The position numbers and the translations under genes were made by a program. A DNA stretch of 27,504 nucleotides from Lachnospira sp. UBA2821 (lineage in GTDB: Bacteria > Bacillota > Clostridia > Lachnospirales > Lachnospiraceae), in NCBI GenBank assembly GCA_002351535.1, contig DEGR01000026.1:1-27504 (forward strand), in the 5' to 3' direction. Positions 6,841 through 15,488 of the stretch are shown piece after piece. The stretch's first letter is position 1; each line of letters begins with the position of its first letter. The notes under the pieces are model-generated. The model was not told where the DNA came from, did no database searches, and was given only the letters and a program-made list of their open reading frames with translations.

Positions 6841-9468
6841 CTACATACGTCTGTTCAAATTATGTTCTTTATAATACCTCTCTTTATCTTCATACATCCT
6901 CTTGTCAGATATTTTAATAAGTTCATCAATACCGATGCCGTCAAACTCATCCAATGAAGCATAACCGGTTGACACAAACAATTTATCAACATATTCCCCA
7001 CTCCATGATGATATATTGGTTTTAAATGTTTCTTTTAAAATATCCGTCTTTATATCTCTTTCCTTAATTATGACTACAAACTCATCTCCGCCTGTTCTAT
7101 AGCAATTACCATATGTTCCAAATGTATTGCTGATAATCATAGCCGTTCCCTTAATCAATTCGTCACCTGCACTATGTCCAACCCTGTCATTCACTTCCTT
7201 AAGCTGGTTAATGTCCACTGTAACTATAATAATATTTTTCGCATTACCCTTTCTTAACGATGTCACTTCTTCCTCGAATGAATTTCTGTTGAACAGCTTT
7301 GTAAGCACATCTATATGAGCACTTTCATATTCTATCCGCTCTTTTTCATTACGCTCACTTATGTCAATAATGATTCCGTAAAACACACGCCTTTTTTCAT
7401 CTTTATACAATACAGGTCTTCCAAGAGATTGTACCCACCTGTATAATCCATCCTTTTCTCTATGTCTGTACTCAACATTATATTCTGTCTTGCATGTCGT
7501 ATCATCAATCATATGTCTTATTGCGTCGCCTACATATTTTCTGTCATCAGGATGTACATACTCCATGGCCTCCGAAATGCTTATGTCATCTGATGTAATT
7601 CCCATCATATCCTTATACTTATCACTATACCTGATTACATCTGCATCTCCGCCAATATTATATTCCATAGACCATTTTTCCGCACCAATTGTCTCATATA
7701 CGGCAGACATTGCATCTCCTGTAGTCTGTACAGTATATAATGCATCTTCAAGTTTTGCTTTAATCTCACGGTCTTTTTTAGCCTGTAGCTTCAGATTTCT
7801 GTTTCTTATGATAAATATGACTACAATACATATTATAAGTACGAATACAAATATTCCTATGTATAAAATATTATCCCTTACAAAATCATCTATAGTATAG
7901 TTATACAGTTCTCCTATATATTTGTATGATGCATTTACTCCGTAATCACTTCCTACAGCATTTATTCCCCTGTTGAGTATTCCAAGAAGTGTCTGGTTGC
8001 CTGTTGCCACCGCAAAATATCTGTCGTCTGATTTACCGAGCTGTACAGAAGACATACCTTTATATTTAATATTCTTCAATATATTTTCAACCCTCAGACC
8101 ATTTATAACAGTACTTCCTGCCTTTCCTGACATTACCATATCAAGACAATCATACAGGGAATCTGCCAATATAATCTTTGCATCAGGAAAATTCATTTTT
8201 GTAAAATAATACTGCATCATATTATTTTTATTAACTGCTATTTCAGTCACGGTGTCTTTCGTATATTTTCCGGTATATGCGAGGCTCATTCCCATTGTAA
8301 CAACCGGTGAAGAGTTAAATATCCCATTTTGCTCCGCATAATACATTCCACCACCGCTCGGAAACATAACATCTATACTTTTATCATTTAGTGCCTTAAC
8401 CATCTGCTCATAGCTGTCATAACATATATATTCTACTGTCACTTTATCCTGTATACGCAGCTTCTTAAACATAGCCGGAATTATATCTTTAATAAGACCA
8501 TTAACATTCCCATTCTTATCCTTATCACAATATGGAAGATAATCACAAAGATATCCTATTTTTATATTTGGATTATTATTAACCCATTCTATTTCCTCCT
8601 TATATAATGCATTATTATTCTTTCCGGCATCATCATATAATTTATTTTCAAAATATGGCTCTACATCATGAAAACGTTCAAGTGCACTATTAAGTTTATC
8701 GAGAATCTCCGGACTGTTTTTACTAACACAAAGATATAAAGGCATATGTCCTATTTCATCAATCTGAGTTATGTCTTCGCCGGACATATTATCTTCACGG
8801 TCTATAATATACTCAATTTTATCATTATCAAATGCTTCTTTTAATTGGACATAACTGTCATATCTTACTATGTCAAAATCTATACCTTTAGATTTTTTCC
8901 ATTCTTCAATCATCCCTTCAATCAAAGAATCGTTAACTATTCCGACTGATTTTCCCGCAATTGCTTCAATATCCCCACTGGTTATACAGCCATCTTCTTC
9001 GTGCCTGTATATGTATATATATTCTATGCCCATTGGATATTCTGGATATAACGCATCCGCATGTTTATCATTTGATGATATTCCACCAATTATATCTATC
9101 TCACCTTTGTTTAGTGCATCATAAAGTTCCTCTTTTGTTCCATATACATATTCATATTTCCAACCGGCATAATACGATACCTTCTGCAGATATTCATAGC
9201 CGTACCCGCTCTTTATTTCATTATCTCCTGCCCCATTCTGAAATCCCGGATATTCGTAATAACCAACCCGTATTTTGTCCATCTGCACATTCGCAGCTAC
9301 ATTTTCAGAAGAATTATCTGACAATTTGTCCATAGTATTTTGCTGCGCTGACTGTTCATCAGCATATGCTGTCTCTTCATGAACAAATATAAGCACAAAC
9401 AGCACTATTATATATATAATAAATCGTTTTATATTACCCTTAAAAATATTAGTTTTTTTCTTTTTCAT
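6841..9468 (-). CDS. Membrane diguanylate cyclase with two solute-binding domains, PAS and GGDEF
   Basis: 875 aa. An N-terminal signal-anchor (about 14-29) leads to two tandem extracellular family-3 solute-binding modules: one starting IRVGYYEYPGFQ (about 66-275), the second starting IKIGYLCDYLPYCDKDKNG (about 300-530). A membrane helix near 540-566 is followed by a PAS domain (about 590-710, ending in GIIIDISERNEKERIEYE) and a GGDEF domain with intact RTGGDEF. The expected RxxD inhibition site nine residues before GGDEF reads GTYG, so product feedback by that site is absent. It should make cyclic di-GMP in response to amino-acid-like ligands. ATG preceded by GAGGGATGTA. The MATE gene follows directly. 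Confidence 0.93.
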   Translation of the reverse strand: MKKKKTNIFKGNIKRFIIYIIVLFVLIFVHEETAYADEQSAQQNTMDKLSDNSSENVAANVQMDKIRVGYYEYPGFQNGAGDNEIKSGYGYEYLQKVSYYAGWKYEYVYGTKEELYDALNKGEIDIIGGISSNDKHADALYPEYPMGIEYIYIYRHEEDGCITSGDIEAIAGKSVGIVNDSLIEGMIEEWKKSKGIDFDIVRYDSYVQLKEAFDNDKIEYIIDREDNMSGEDITQIDEIGHMPLYLCVSKNSPEILDKLNSALERFHDVEPYFENKLYDDAGKNNNALYKEEIEWVNNNPNIKIGYLCDYLPYCDKDKNGNVNGLIKDIIPAMFKKLRIQDKVTVEYICYDSYEQMVKALNDKSIDVMFPSGGGMYYAEQNGIFNSSPVVTMGMSLAYTGKYTKDTVTEIAVNKNNMMQYYFTKMNFPDAKIILADSLYDCLDMVMSGKAGSTVINGLRVENILKNIKYKGMSSVQLGKSDDRYFAVATGNQTLLGILNRGINAVGSDYGVNASYKYIGELYNYTIDDFVRDNILYIGIFVFVLIICIVVIFIIRNRNLKLQAKKDREIKAKLEDALYTVQTTGDAMSAVYETIGAEKWSMEYNIGGDADVIRYSDKYKDMMGITSDDISISEAMEYVHPDDRKYVGDAIRHMIDDTTCKTEYNVEYRHREKDGLYRWVQSLGRPVLYKDEKRRVFYGIIIDISERNEKERIEYESAHIDVLTKLFNRNSFEEEVTSLRKGNAKNIIIVTVDINQLKEVNDRVGHSAGDELIKGTAMIISNTFGTYGNCYRTGGDEFVVIIKERDIKTDILKETFKTNISSWSGEYVDKLFVSTGYASLDEFDGIGIDELIKISDKRMYEDKERYYKEHNLNRRM

Positions 9469-9554
9469 TACATCCCTCTGTATATTTAATAATCTTTAAC
9501 TGTTATTTTTCTTTCGAAAACCGTACATAATTCCATATTTTACCAACTATATAT

Positions 9555-9582
9555 AGTATACACGAAAAAAAGCAAAATTCAA
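9555..9582 (-). promoter_or_regulatory. Promoter of the diguanylate cyclase gene
   Basis: On the minus strand TTGAAT (9577-9582) and TATACT (9555-9560) are 16 bases apart. A start near 9548 would leave a leader of about 80 bases. Sigma-A-like by inspection only. Confidence 0.5.
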
Positions 9583-9700
9583 TGTGGATTTGTATGGCCT
9601 ATCAGCAAGATTTATCAATGTATATTCTTTGAATTATACTAATTATAGTATAGTAACATTCGTTATGTATAATATAAAAGTGTAATTAGGAGGTATGAAA

Positions 9701-9916
9701 ATGGATTTAAACGGACAGGATAAAACAACCATGATAATCATATATTTATTCTTAGGTGGTCTCGGAATTCACAACTTTATGATGGGAGAGACTAAGAAAG
9801 GTATATTCAAAATTATCATGTCTTGCTGTTGTGGAATAGGCTCTATCTTAGCTTTAATAGACCTTATTAAGATTTGTACAGATAAATATGAAGTTAACCC
9901 TGATAAATTAGTATAA
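9701..9916 (+). CDS. Small TM2-domain membrane protein
   Basis: 71 aa from the ATG at 9701. The ATG six bases earlier (9695) lies only one base from AGGAGG (9688-9693), while 9701 has the standard 7-base gap, so the later start is chosen. The sequence IIIYLFLGGLGIHNFMMGETKKGIFKI is the TM2 core: a first helix, a GIHNFM turn, then a second helix (SCCCGIGSILALIDLIKI). TM2 proteins are two-helix membrane proteins of unknown biochemical role, often found singly. It is the only plus-strand gene here and is divergent from the diguanylate cyclase. A terminator follows at once. The promoter is unclear; TATAAT at 9668-9673 lacks a good -35. Confidence 0.9.
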   Translation: MDLNGQDKTTMIIIYLFLGGLGIHNFMMGETKKGIFKIIMSCCCGIGSILALIDLIKICTDKYEVNPDKLV

Positions 9917-9940
9917 TTCTAGTTTTCACATACTATCAGA

Positions 9941-9988
9941 TAATAGTCAAGCATGGATGTATATATCCTAACTTGGCTATTATTTTTT
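9941..9988 (+). terminator. Rho-independent terminator of the TM2 gene
   Basis: Arms 9941-9951 and 9972-9982 pair over 11 bases with one G-U pair; the loop holds a small GGAT/ATCC inner stem. A run of six T (9983-9988) follows directly, 25 bases after the stop codon. Confidence 0.85.
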
Positions 9989-10037
9989 AGAAAAGATTTG
10001 TTTTAAGACATTAGTGACATGCGCCGCAAGGCGCACT

Positions 10038-10074
10038 AAAAAATTAGCCATCCGGATAGTTAGTCCAAATGGCT
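10038..10074 (-). terminator. Rho-independent terminator of the PBECR4-like gene
   Basis: On the minus strand AGCCATTTGGA and TCCGGATGGCT (10064-10074 and 10046-10056) form an 11-bp stem with two G-U pairs, a 7-base loop, and AATTTTTT after it. It lies about 13 bases past the stop codon. Confidence 0.88.
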
Positions 10075-10086
10075 TATAAAAAAATA

Positions 10087-10656
10087 TTATTTTAATCTAT
10101 TGTAAAGAACTGTCTCCGTTCCGGTTATTGAATCTGTCTTTTTCTTATAAAGAAGTGTCCATGATGCCTGATTCTTTGAATAATCCTTCTTTTCTTTCGG
10201 AAAAAACGAACGACAGAAATACTTATCTCCATCATCATTCGATAAAAATAAAAATAAATTTCTGCTTTCCATTTTATTTTCCATAAGATAATCAGCCTCA
10301 ATCATTGAATACATATTTGCCTTTTTATTGTATTTAAATACTGTATCATTACTATCTATCATTTGTTCAAGTAATGGCAAAAAATGTACTCTTTGCTCTA
10401 TCTTTTTATAAAAATCAGATGATTCTATTTTCTCAATTGTAATTATTCCATCTGCTATTTCATCAAATACTTTGCCTCTGTCTCTGCTCAATTCAGGTCT
10501 ATCAACAAGATATTGCAGTCCCATAAGATGAAAACAATCTTTTTTGTCAAATAAGATTCTTAATGTAACAGCAGCACCTTTCCTGCCCAGCACAAGCTCA
10601 TATTCAGTTGATAATAGCGGAATAAATGCATTTATACAATCTATAATATTTCTCAT
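10087..10656 (-). CDS. PBECR4-like nuclease-family protein (Barnase/EndoU/colicin/RelE-like fold)
   Basis: 189 aa, single-domain, no signal peptide or membrane helix. Overall similarity to proteins carrying the PBECR4 domain is recognised by pattern: an N-terminal IIDCINAFIPLL with YELVLGRKGAAVTLRILFDKKDCFHLMGLQYL, a middle FDEIADGIITIEKIESSDFY, and a C-terminal FLSNDDGDKYFCRSFFPKEKKDYSKNQASWTLLYKK. The family was described from phage and mobile-element polyvalent proteins as a predicted RNase-like fold; here it stands alone. Candidate polar residues are H43, R139-equivalent and the K/Y-rich C-terminal block, but no active site can be fixed. ATG has GTGGAG seven bases upstream. A structured RNA with a terminator-like hairpin lies just before it, so its transcription probably depends on read-through or on a nearby promoter. 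Confidence 0.65.
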   Translation of the reverse strand: MRNIIDCINAFIPLLSTEYELVLGRKGAAVTLRILFDKKDCFHLMGLQYLVDRPELSRDRGKVFDEIADGIITIEKIESSDFYKKIEQRVHFLPLLEQMIDSNDTVFKYNKKANMYSMIEADYLMENKMESRNLFLFLSNDDGDKYFCRSFFPKEKKDYSKNQASWTLLYKKKTDSITGTETVLYNRLK

Positions 10657-10683
10657 TACAGTTCTCCACTACTTCTTTAGATT

Positions 10684-10709
10684 AAGAAAGACTCTGCATA
10701 AGCAGAGCC
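10684..10709 (-). terminator. Terminator-like hairpin at the RNA 3' end
   Basis: Minus-strand stem GGCTCTGC/GCAGAGTC (10702-10709 and 10690-10697) with loop TTAT and TTTCTT after it. It lies 28 bases upstream of the PBECR4-like start codon, so it may act as an intrinsic terminator or attenuator for that gene. Confidence 0.7.
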
Positions 10710-10847
10710 CTTCTAACATTTTCTTTCGAGGATTAACCTCTAGCCAGATTGTGGTAAATGTTAAACCCTTATAAAGCTCATAAGGCACTGCTCTCTGGCA
10801 CAACACCTTACTTTACCGCTTGGCAGACACTCAAGTTGCCTGTCTTT
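10684..10847 (-). ncRNA. Structured non-coding RNA, candidate raiA-motif RNA
   Basis: A minus-strand transcript from about 10847 to the hairpin at 10690-10709 contains no ORF but much structure. Pairings I can see: AGACA/TGTCT near the 5' end; GCCA with TGGC and GGTAAA with TTTACC closing a central domain; AAGG/CCTT and CCTTAT/ATAAGG inside it; GAGG/CCTC in the block TAGAGGTTAATCCTCGAA; and a terminal GGCTCTGC/GCAGAGTC stem followed by TTTCTT. Length, its own promoter, a terminator end and tRNA-like phrases such as GCCAAGCGGTAAAG fit the raiA-motif class of Firmicute RNAs, but I identify this from memory of the motif and cannot run a covariance model. An unassigned structured RNA is the safe reading. 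Confidence 0.6.
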
Positions 10848-10853
10848 AATATT

Positions 10854-10882
10854 ATATTACCTGTCATATAAAAATATGTCAA
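10854..10882 (-). promoter_or_regulatory. Promoter of the structured RNA
   Basis: Minus strand: perfect TTGACA (10877-10882), 17-base spacer, TAATAT (10854-10859), with an overlapping TATAAT three bases further on. It lies 50 bases past the sbcC stop, so the RNA is transcribed independently of sbcDC. Confidence 0.8.
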
Positions 10883-10932
10883 TCCAAAATTTGTGTTTTT
10901 CTCTTGGCAGACATTTTACAGTCACTTTGTAA

Positions 10933-13749
10933 CTATTCAATCATTTTTACACTGCTTCTTCCAAGTGCATCTTTTTCAACATAAATCTGTCTGTCTATCC
11001 GGTTCTTCAACTCGTTTACATGCGATATTATTCCTATCTGTCTGTTACCTTCTGTAAGTTCATCAAGCACTTTCATCGCCTGCTGCAATGACTCTTCGTC
11101 AAGTGAACCGAATCCCTCATCTACAAACAGTGAATCTAACACTATTCCACCACTATTTGCTGATACCTCATCTGCCATACCAAGTGCAAGACATAACGAT
11201 GCTTTAAAGCATTCTCCTCCCGACAATGTTCTCACGCTTCTCTCCGAACCATTAAAATGGTCTATAACTGATATATCAAGTCCTGTCCTGCTTCTTAGAT
11301 TTTCTGCATCTTCAGACCTTTTCATAGTATATTGCCCGAGTGTCATCTCTTCAAATCTTATATTCGCCCGTTCCAGCACCCTGTCAAAATATGCAAGCTG
11401 TACATATACTTCAAGTGTAATTTTGGCTCTTCCAATTATAGTACCTTTAACAGTGTCTCTAAGCATTTTCTTCCAGCCGTACTCTTTTTCCACTTTATTA
11501 AGCTGTAATCTGTTCTTTTCTAATAAAGATTCACATTCCCTGTTAACTGATATTCTTGCAAGCACTTCTTTTCTGTCTCTTTCAAGAACGTCTGCACTGC
11601 TCTTTATTTCATCTCTTTCAGCATATAATTTTTCCACAGCTTCTTCATCTATATTTCTATCTTTAAGCTTATTCCTTAATTGCTCTATTTTTCCTGATAA
11701 TACATTTATGTTTTCTCTGATACTTTGATATTTATCTTCAGCATCTTCTATACCCTTTTTAATATCTGCACATTTTATTGTAAGATTTCTTATCTCGGTT
11801 AATGCTTCCTTCTTAGAAGCATATTCCAGTTTTTCCTTTATGGCATTATAATTCGTCTCTGCTATTGTCGCTTTTTGTGTAATGTCATTCTGAGTATTTG
11901 TCAATTTCTCAATAACAGAATTCAATTCTTCTATCTCATCTTTAAGCTTAGGAATGTAGTCCGCTATTTCTTCAAGATGAGCAATATCTCTTTGCAATTC
12001 TTTCCTCTTATTATCTTTATTAATAAGTTCTCTCTTAACTTCTGCAAGTTCACCTGATACAAGCTTTTCAATCTGAACATATGAACTTATGTCCGTATTT
12101 TTCTGTGCATCCCCGTATTCATTACTTTTAGTCATTATATTCATATACCGGCTGACCACAGATTTCTTTTTATTTTCTATATCACTTTTAAGCTTTGCTG
12201 CCTCAATGCTTTTATCACGCACCATGGCATTCATCTTATCAGCCTGCTTTTGTAATCTCTCAACCTCTTCTCTGTCCGGTGCTCCCTCCTTAAGAACGGC
12301 CGGATTAGGATGATTAACAGAGCCACACACAGGACATGGCTCATTCATGACAAGATAATTAGCTGCTATAATTCCTGCCTGCTCATCAAGAAATGCTTTT
12401 CTCTTTGTATCATATTCATTCTTAACATTATCATATTTCCCGGAAAGACTTATATATTCTTTTCTGACATTAATAAGTTCAATATCATCATCTGATATAT
12501 CCTGTATTCCCCCATTTAAATCAACTAAAACACTGTATTTATCTTTTAATTTATCGGATTCGGCACTTAGGTTAGCATACCTTATCTTCAAATCAGCCAG
12601 CTTTTCTATATTTTTCATGTCTGATTCCATTTTTTGTGTCTTTTTAGATACACTTTTATTTTTTTCTTCTATATCTTTCCTTACAGAAATTAGTAACTCC
12701 CCGTATTCCGATTGTTCTCTGATAAATTGTTCAAGTCTGTCATAATCATCAAGTCTTGTATTAAGAACCGCTATCCTGTCTTCACATTTTTTTATATCCG
12801 GTTCTGACTCTTTTTTTATATCCATATCCGATTTTGCATCAGCCAGCTTTATATTCAGTTCAGAAACATGCATAATTTCACTTTCAAGCTGCCTTTTATC
12901 CTGTAACATGCTTTCTTCCTCTGAAATGCACTGAAGCTTTTGTTCAAGCAGCTCCTTTTTATTATGTATCTGCGTCTCAATATCTTCAAGCATCCGCTCA
13001 TCTGAGGTCATCTGTTCTTCAAGTATTTCACATACTTCATTAATATCAGGAATATTGCGTTCAAGTATATGCGATAAATCCCTGTCATCAGTAAACTTAA
13101 TCTGCCCGGTATTCTGTCTGATTGCAATGTATAACTCTTTTCTGGCCTGTTCTATGCTGTTAAAATCCGAAGCAATTCTCGCCTGTATCTCATCAAATCT
13201 CTCAGTATGAAAAATGTGTCTGAATATCTTTTCTCTTTCTTCCGAACCCGCAAGCAGAAGGCTTTGAAATTCTCCCTGTGCAAGCATAGACATTCTTGTA
13301 AACTGTTTGCAGTCAACTCCGAGAATCTCCGTAACACCGGCTGTAACACCGGAAATATCTGTTGCTATCACATCCCCTTTATAATAAGTCAGTTCTGCTG
13401 CAGGTGCCTGTGAAACCATGTCATTTTTGCCGGCACGTTTAGCCTTTCTCATATATTTAGGATTTCTCTTAACATAATATTCAACACCCTTGTTTTCAAA
13501 TATTAATTCAACATAGGTATCCGCATCGTCATCCGCATATTTGCTTCTGAATCTTTTCGAATCATTTCTTATACTTCCACTTGCCTCTCCGTACAACGCA
13601 AACACTATTGCATCAAATATTGTAGTCTTACCCGAACCGGTATTCCCCGATATAAGATACAGACTTCCTTTATCAAATTTCGTGAAATCTATCTGTGTAA
13701 CACCGGCATATGAGCCAAATGCAGACATAGTAAGTTTAATCGGTCTCAC
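10933..13749 (-). CDS. sbcC: Exonuclease subunit SbcC (SMC-like ATPase)
   Basis: 938 aa. Walker A GNTGSGKTT (35-43) opens the ATPase. Long coiled-coil arms (about 180-840) are interrupted near residue 470 by CPVC, the zinc hook, in MNEPCPVCGSVNHPNP. The C-terminal half of the ATPase carries the signature TLSGGECFKASLCLALGM and Walker B LDSLFVDEGFGSLDEESL. With SbcD it forms the Rad50-Mre11-type nuclease that cleaves hairpins and processes DNA ends. It starts with GTG (13747-13749), four bases after the sbcD stop and behind GGGGGTG, indicating coupling. Full length, no lesions. Confidence 0.97.
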   Translation of the reverse strand: MRPIKLTMSAFGSYAGVTQIDFTKFDKGSLYLISGNTGSGKTTIFDAIVFALYGEASGSIRNDSKRFRSKYADDDADTYVELIFENKGVEYYVKRNPKYMRKAKRAGKNDMVSQAPAAELTYYKGDVIATDISGVTAGVTEILGVDCKQFTRMSMLAQGEFQSLLLAGSEEREKIFRHIFHTERFDEIQARIASDFNSIEQARKELYIAIRQNTGQIKFTDDRDLSHILERNIPDINEVCEILEEQMTSDERMLEDIETQIHNKKELLEQKLQCISEEESMLQDKRQLESEIMHVSELNIKLADAKSDMDIKKESEPDIKKCEDRIAVLNTRLDDYDRLEQFIREQSEYGELLISVRKDIEEKNKSVSKKTQKMESDMKNIEKLADLKIRYANLSAESDKLKDKYSVLVDLNGGIQDISDDDIELINVRKEYISLSGKYDNVKNEYDTKRKAFLDEQAGIIAANYLVMNEPCPVCGSVNHPNPAVLKEGAPDREEVERLQKQADKMNAMVRDKSIEAAKLKSDIENKKKSVVSRYMNIMTKSNEYGDAQKNTDISSYVQIEKLVSGELAEVKRELINKDNKRKELQRDIAHLEEIADYIPKLKDEIEELNSVIEKLTNTQNDITQKATIAETNYNAIKEKLEYASKKEALTEIRNLTIKCADIKKGIEDAEDKYQSIRENINVLSGKIEQLRNKLKDRNIDEEAVEKLYAERDEIKSSADVLERDRKEVLARISVNRECESLLEKNRLQLNKVEKEYGWKKMLRDTVKGTIIGRAKITLEVYVQLAYFDRVLERANIRFEEMTLGQYTMKRSEDAENLRSRTGLDISVIDHFNGSERSVRTLSGGECFKASLCLALGMADEVSANSGGIVLDSLFVDEGFGSLDEESLQQAMKVLDELTEGNRQIGIISHVNELKNRIDRQIYVEKDALGRSSVKMIE

Positions 13750-13753
13750 TAAT

Positions 13754-14872
13754 TCACACCCCCATCACATCTCCTATCACCTTTTGCAGATACTCTGTCT
13801 GCTCTACGTTAAGCGGCTGGTTATTCTGATATTCATACAGACTGCTTATCAGTTCCATTTCACTAAGTTCTTTCCTATCAGGCACTTCAGATACTTCCTT
13901 TAAACTTCTCGTTCTTGTGTTGTTATACTTAATCTGCATAAGATACGGAAATACATCGTTAAGTTTTCTAAATGCATCCGGAACGTCCATCTCATCATTA
14001 AGAATAATCTCTACATAATCATTCAGTTCTTTATACCTGTACTGTTCCATAATGTTTTCGAAGTTGCCCTCAATAGTAACAAAGTCCCTTAATGGTACAA
14101 GCGGTATAGTCTTAGTGTCTATATTTCCTTTTTCCCCGATATTTACAATAGTCACACTTTTCTGTGATTTTTCATCAAAACCGTATTTTAGTGTAGCACC
14201 ACTATATCTTATTCTGTCTTTCTTAATATTCTGTGCTGTATGTATATGTCCCAATGCAACGTAATCAAATTTTCCGAAGCTTGAAGCCTCAACATTATCA
14301 AGTCCACCTACATTTGTCTCAACTTCACATACTGAAGCACCTGTTACAAACTGGTGTGCCACTAATATATTTCTCTCATCAGTATCAATGTTCATATTCC
14401 TTACTGCCACACGAACCGCATCTGAATAATCGTTAATATCCTCATTTTCAAAGCATCTTCTCACATGTATTGGCTTTACAAACGGAAGCATGTACACATT
14501 TACTCTGCCATATTCGTCCTCCATAGTAAACGGTGTAACCTTCCCCCTGTATACCGGTGACATATGAATCCCACTGGATGCTATTATTCTTGAAGCAAAC
14601 GCAATCTGACCGGACGAATCATGATTGCCGCTTATAACAAATATTTCCGCATCTGTCTCTGACAACTTCACCAAAAAATCATCCAGACACTCTATAGCCG
14701 CCTCTGACGGATTCATTCTGTCATAAATGTCTCCCGCAATCAACACTCCATCCGGTCTTTCCTTATTAATTATATCTATTATCTGTGCAAGAACATATCT
14801 CTGGCTATCAAGCATAGAATAATTCTTCACACGTTTACCTATATGTAAATCCGATATATGTAAAAACTTCAC
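13754..14872 (-). CDS. sbcD: Exonuclease subunit SbcD (Mre11-like nuclease)
   Basis: 372 aa from a GTG at 14872: GAGG lies six bases before it, whereas the in-frame ATG at 14884 has no ribosome binding site. Metallophosphatase motifs appear in order: LHISDLHIGKR (residues 4-14), AGDIYDR, ISGNHDS, VAHQFVTG and ALGHIHTAQ, giving the Asp, His and Asn ligands of a two-metal site. It supplies the 3'-5' exonuclease and endonuclease of the SbcCD complex. sbcC follows at once. The preceding Nudix gene is 29 bases away on the same strand, so all are probably in one transcript. Confidence 0.97.
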   Translation of the reverse strand: MKFLHISDLHIGKRVKNYSMLDSQRYVLAQIIDIINKERPDGVLIAGDIYDRMNPSEAAIECLDDFLVKLSETDAEIFVISGNHDSSGQIAFASRIIASSGIHMSPVYRGKVTPFTMEDEYGRVNVYMLPFVKPIHVRRCFENEDINDYSDAVRVAVRNMNIDTDERNILVAHQFVTGASVCEVETNVGGLDNVEASSFGKFDYVALGHIHTAQNIKKDRIRYSGATLKYGFDEKSQKSVTIVNIGEKGNIDTKTIPLVPLRDFVTIEGNFENIMEQYRYKELNDYVEIILNDEMDVPDAFRKLNDVFPYLMQIKYNNTRTRSLKEVSEVPDRKELSEMELISSLYEYQNNQPLNVEQTEYLQKVIGDVMGV

Positions 14873-14901
14873 ACTAGACCTCATTTCTGAGTGATTTACT
14901 A

Positions 14902-15474
14902 TTACATTTTAATCCACTCTACATCATTGCCACAATAATAATCATAGGCTTTCTTAAGCCCCTCCCGGGGAACACAGAACTTCTGATTATGCCTGCTGCA
15001 TTCTTCCATTATCTCTTCTATATCAAACCACTCAACAGCCTCCACTTCCTCTTCCTGAAGCACAAGCTTTGTCTCATCAACAGGATTCGTATATACATAC
15101 ACGAAAGCGATTTCACTGTCTTTAAATAATTTACCATGAAATTCTTTCTCAAAATCTATTGTAAATCTGCCTGCGAATTCCAAATCGTCTTTCTCTGCCA
15201 CTATTCCTAACTCCTCACCGAGTTCACGAATAGCTGATTGAAGAGGTTCATCCCCCGCCTGTATGTGTCCGGCAGAAGACGTATCAAACCTGCCCGGAAA
15301 CGAATCCTTGTTTTGCGACCTTTTCTGTAAAAGTGCCTGTGTTCTGCCGTCTTTTTCCCTGATTATCCACACATGCGAAGTTCTGTGTCTTATTCCTTCC
15401 ACATGTGCTTTTGTTCTATCCACAGTCTCTCCTGTCGGATTGCCAAGTTCATCTACAATGTCAAATAATTCCAT
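14902..15474 (-). CDS. Nudix hydrolase, IPP-isomerase-like subfamily
   Basis: 190 aa from the ATG at 15474, which has AGGGAG six bases upstream. An earlier ATG (15492) overlaps the deoR stop but lacks a ribosome binding site. The Nudix box is GHIQAGDEPLQSAIRELGEELGI-like (69-91), written here as G, five residues, D, seven residues, REL, EE, G; the first Glu of the consensus is Asp. The segment SSAGHIQAGDE with a preceding QKRSQNKDSFPG is typical of Nudix proteins resembling isopentenyl-diphosphate isomerase (YfcD-like). It probably hydrolyses a nucleoside or isoprenoid diphosphate; substrate unknown. It lies between a DeoR regulator and sbcD in one operon. Confidence 0.9.
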   Translation of the reverse strand: MELFDIVDELGNPTGETVDRTKAHVEGIRHRTSHVWIIREKDGRTQALLQKRSQNKDSFPGRFDTSSAGHIQAGDEPLQSAIRELGEELGIVAEKDDLEFAGRFTIDFEKEFHGKLFKDSEIAFVYVYTNPVDETKLVLQEEEVEAVEWFDIEEIMEECSRHNQKFCVPREGLKKAYDYYCGNDVEWIKM

Positions 15475-15488
15475 ATCGTTCTCCCTTT

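Noticed and set aside
10011..10043. Hairpin TGCGCC-GCAA-GGCGCA as a plus-strand terminator
   Set aside because: It is followed by A rather than T in the plus direction, and the TM2 gene already has a terminator at 9941-9988. On the minus strand it lies past the PBECR4-like terminator.
10684..10847. 6S RNA or T-box/lysine-riboswitch identity for the structured RNA
   Set aside because: There is no long rod with central bubble as in 6S RNA, and no T-box AGGGTGG block or lysine-element core. Only the raiA-like reading was kept, at moderate confidence.
10819..10913. 11-base direct repeat cttggcagaca (10819-10829 and 10903-10913)
   Set aside because: It is short and only one pair is seen, with no mobile-element ends or gene between except part of the RNA and its promoter, so it may be chance.
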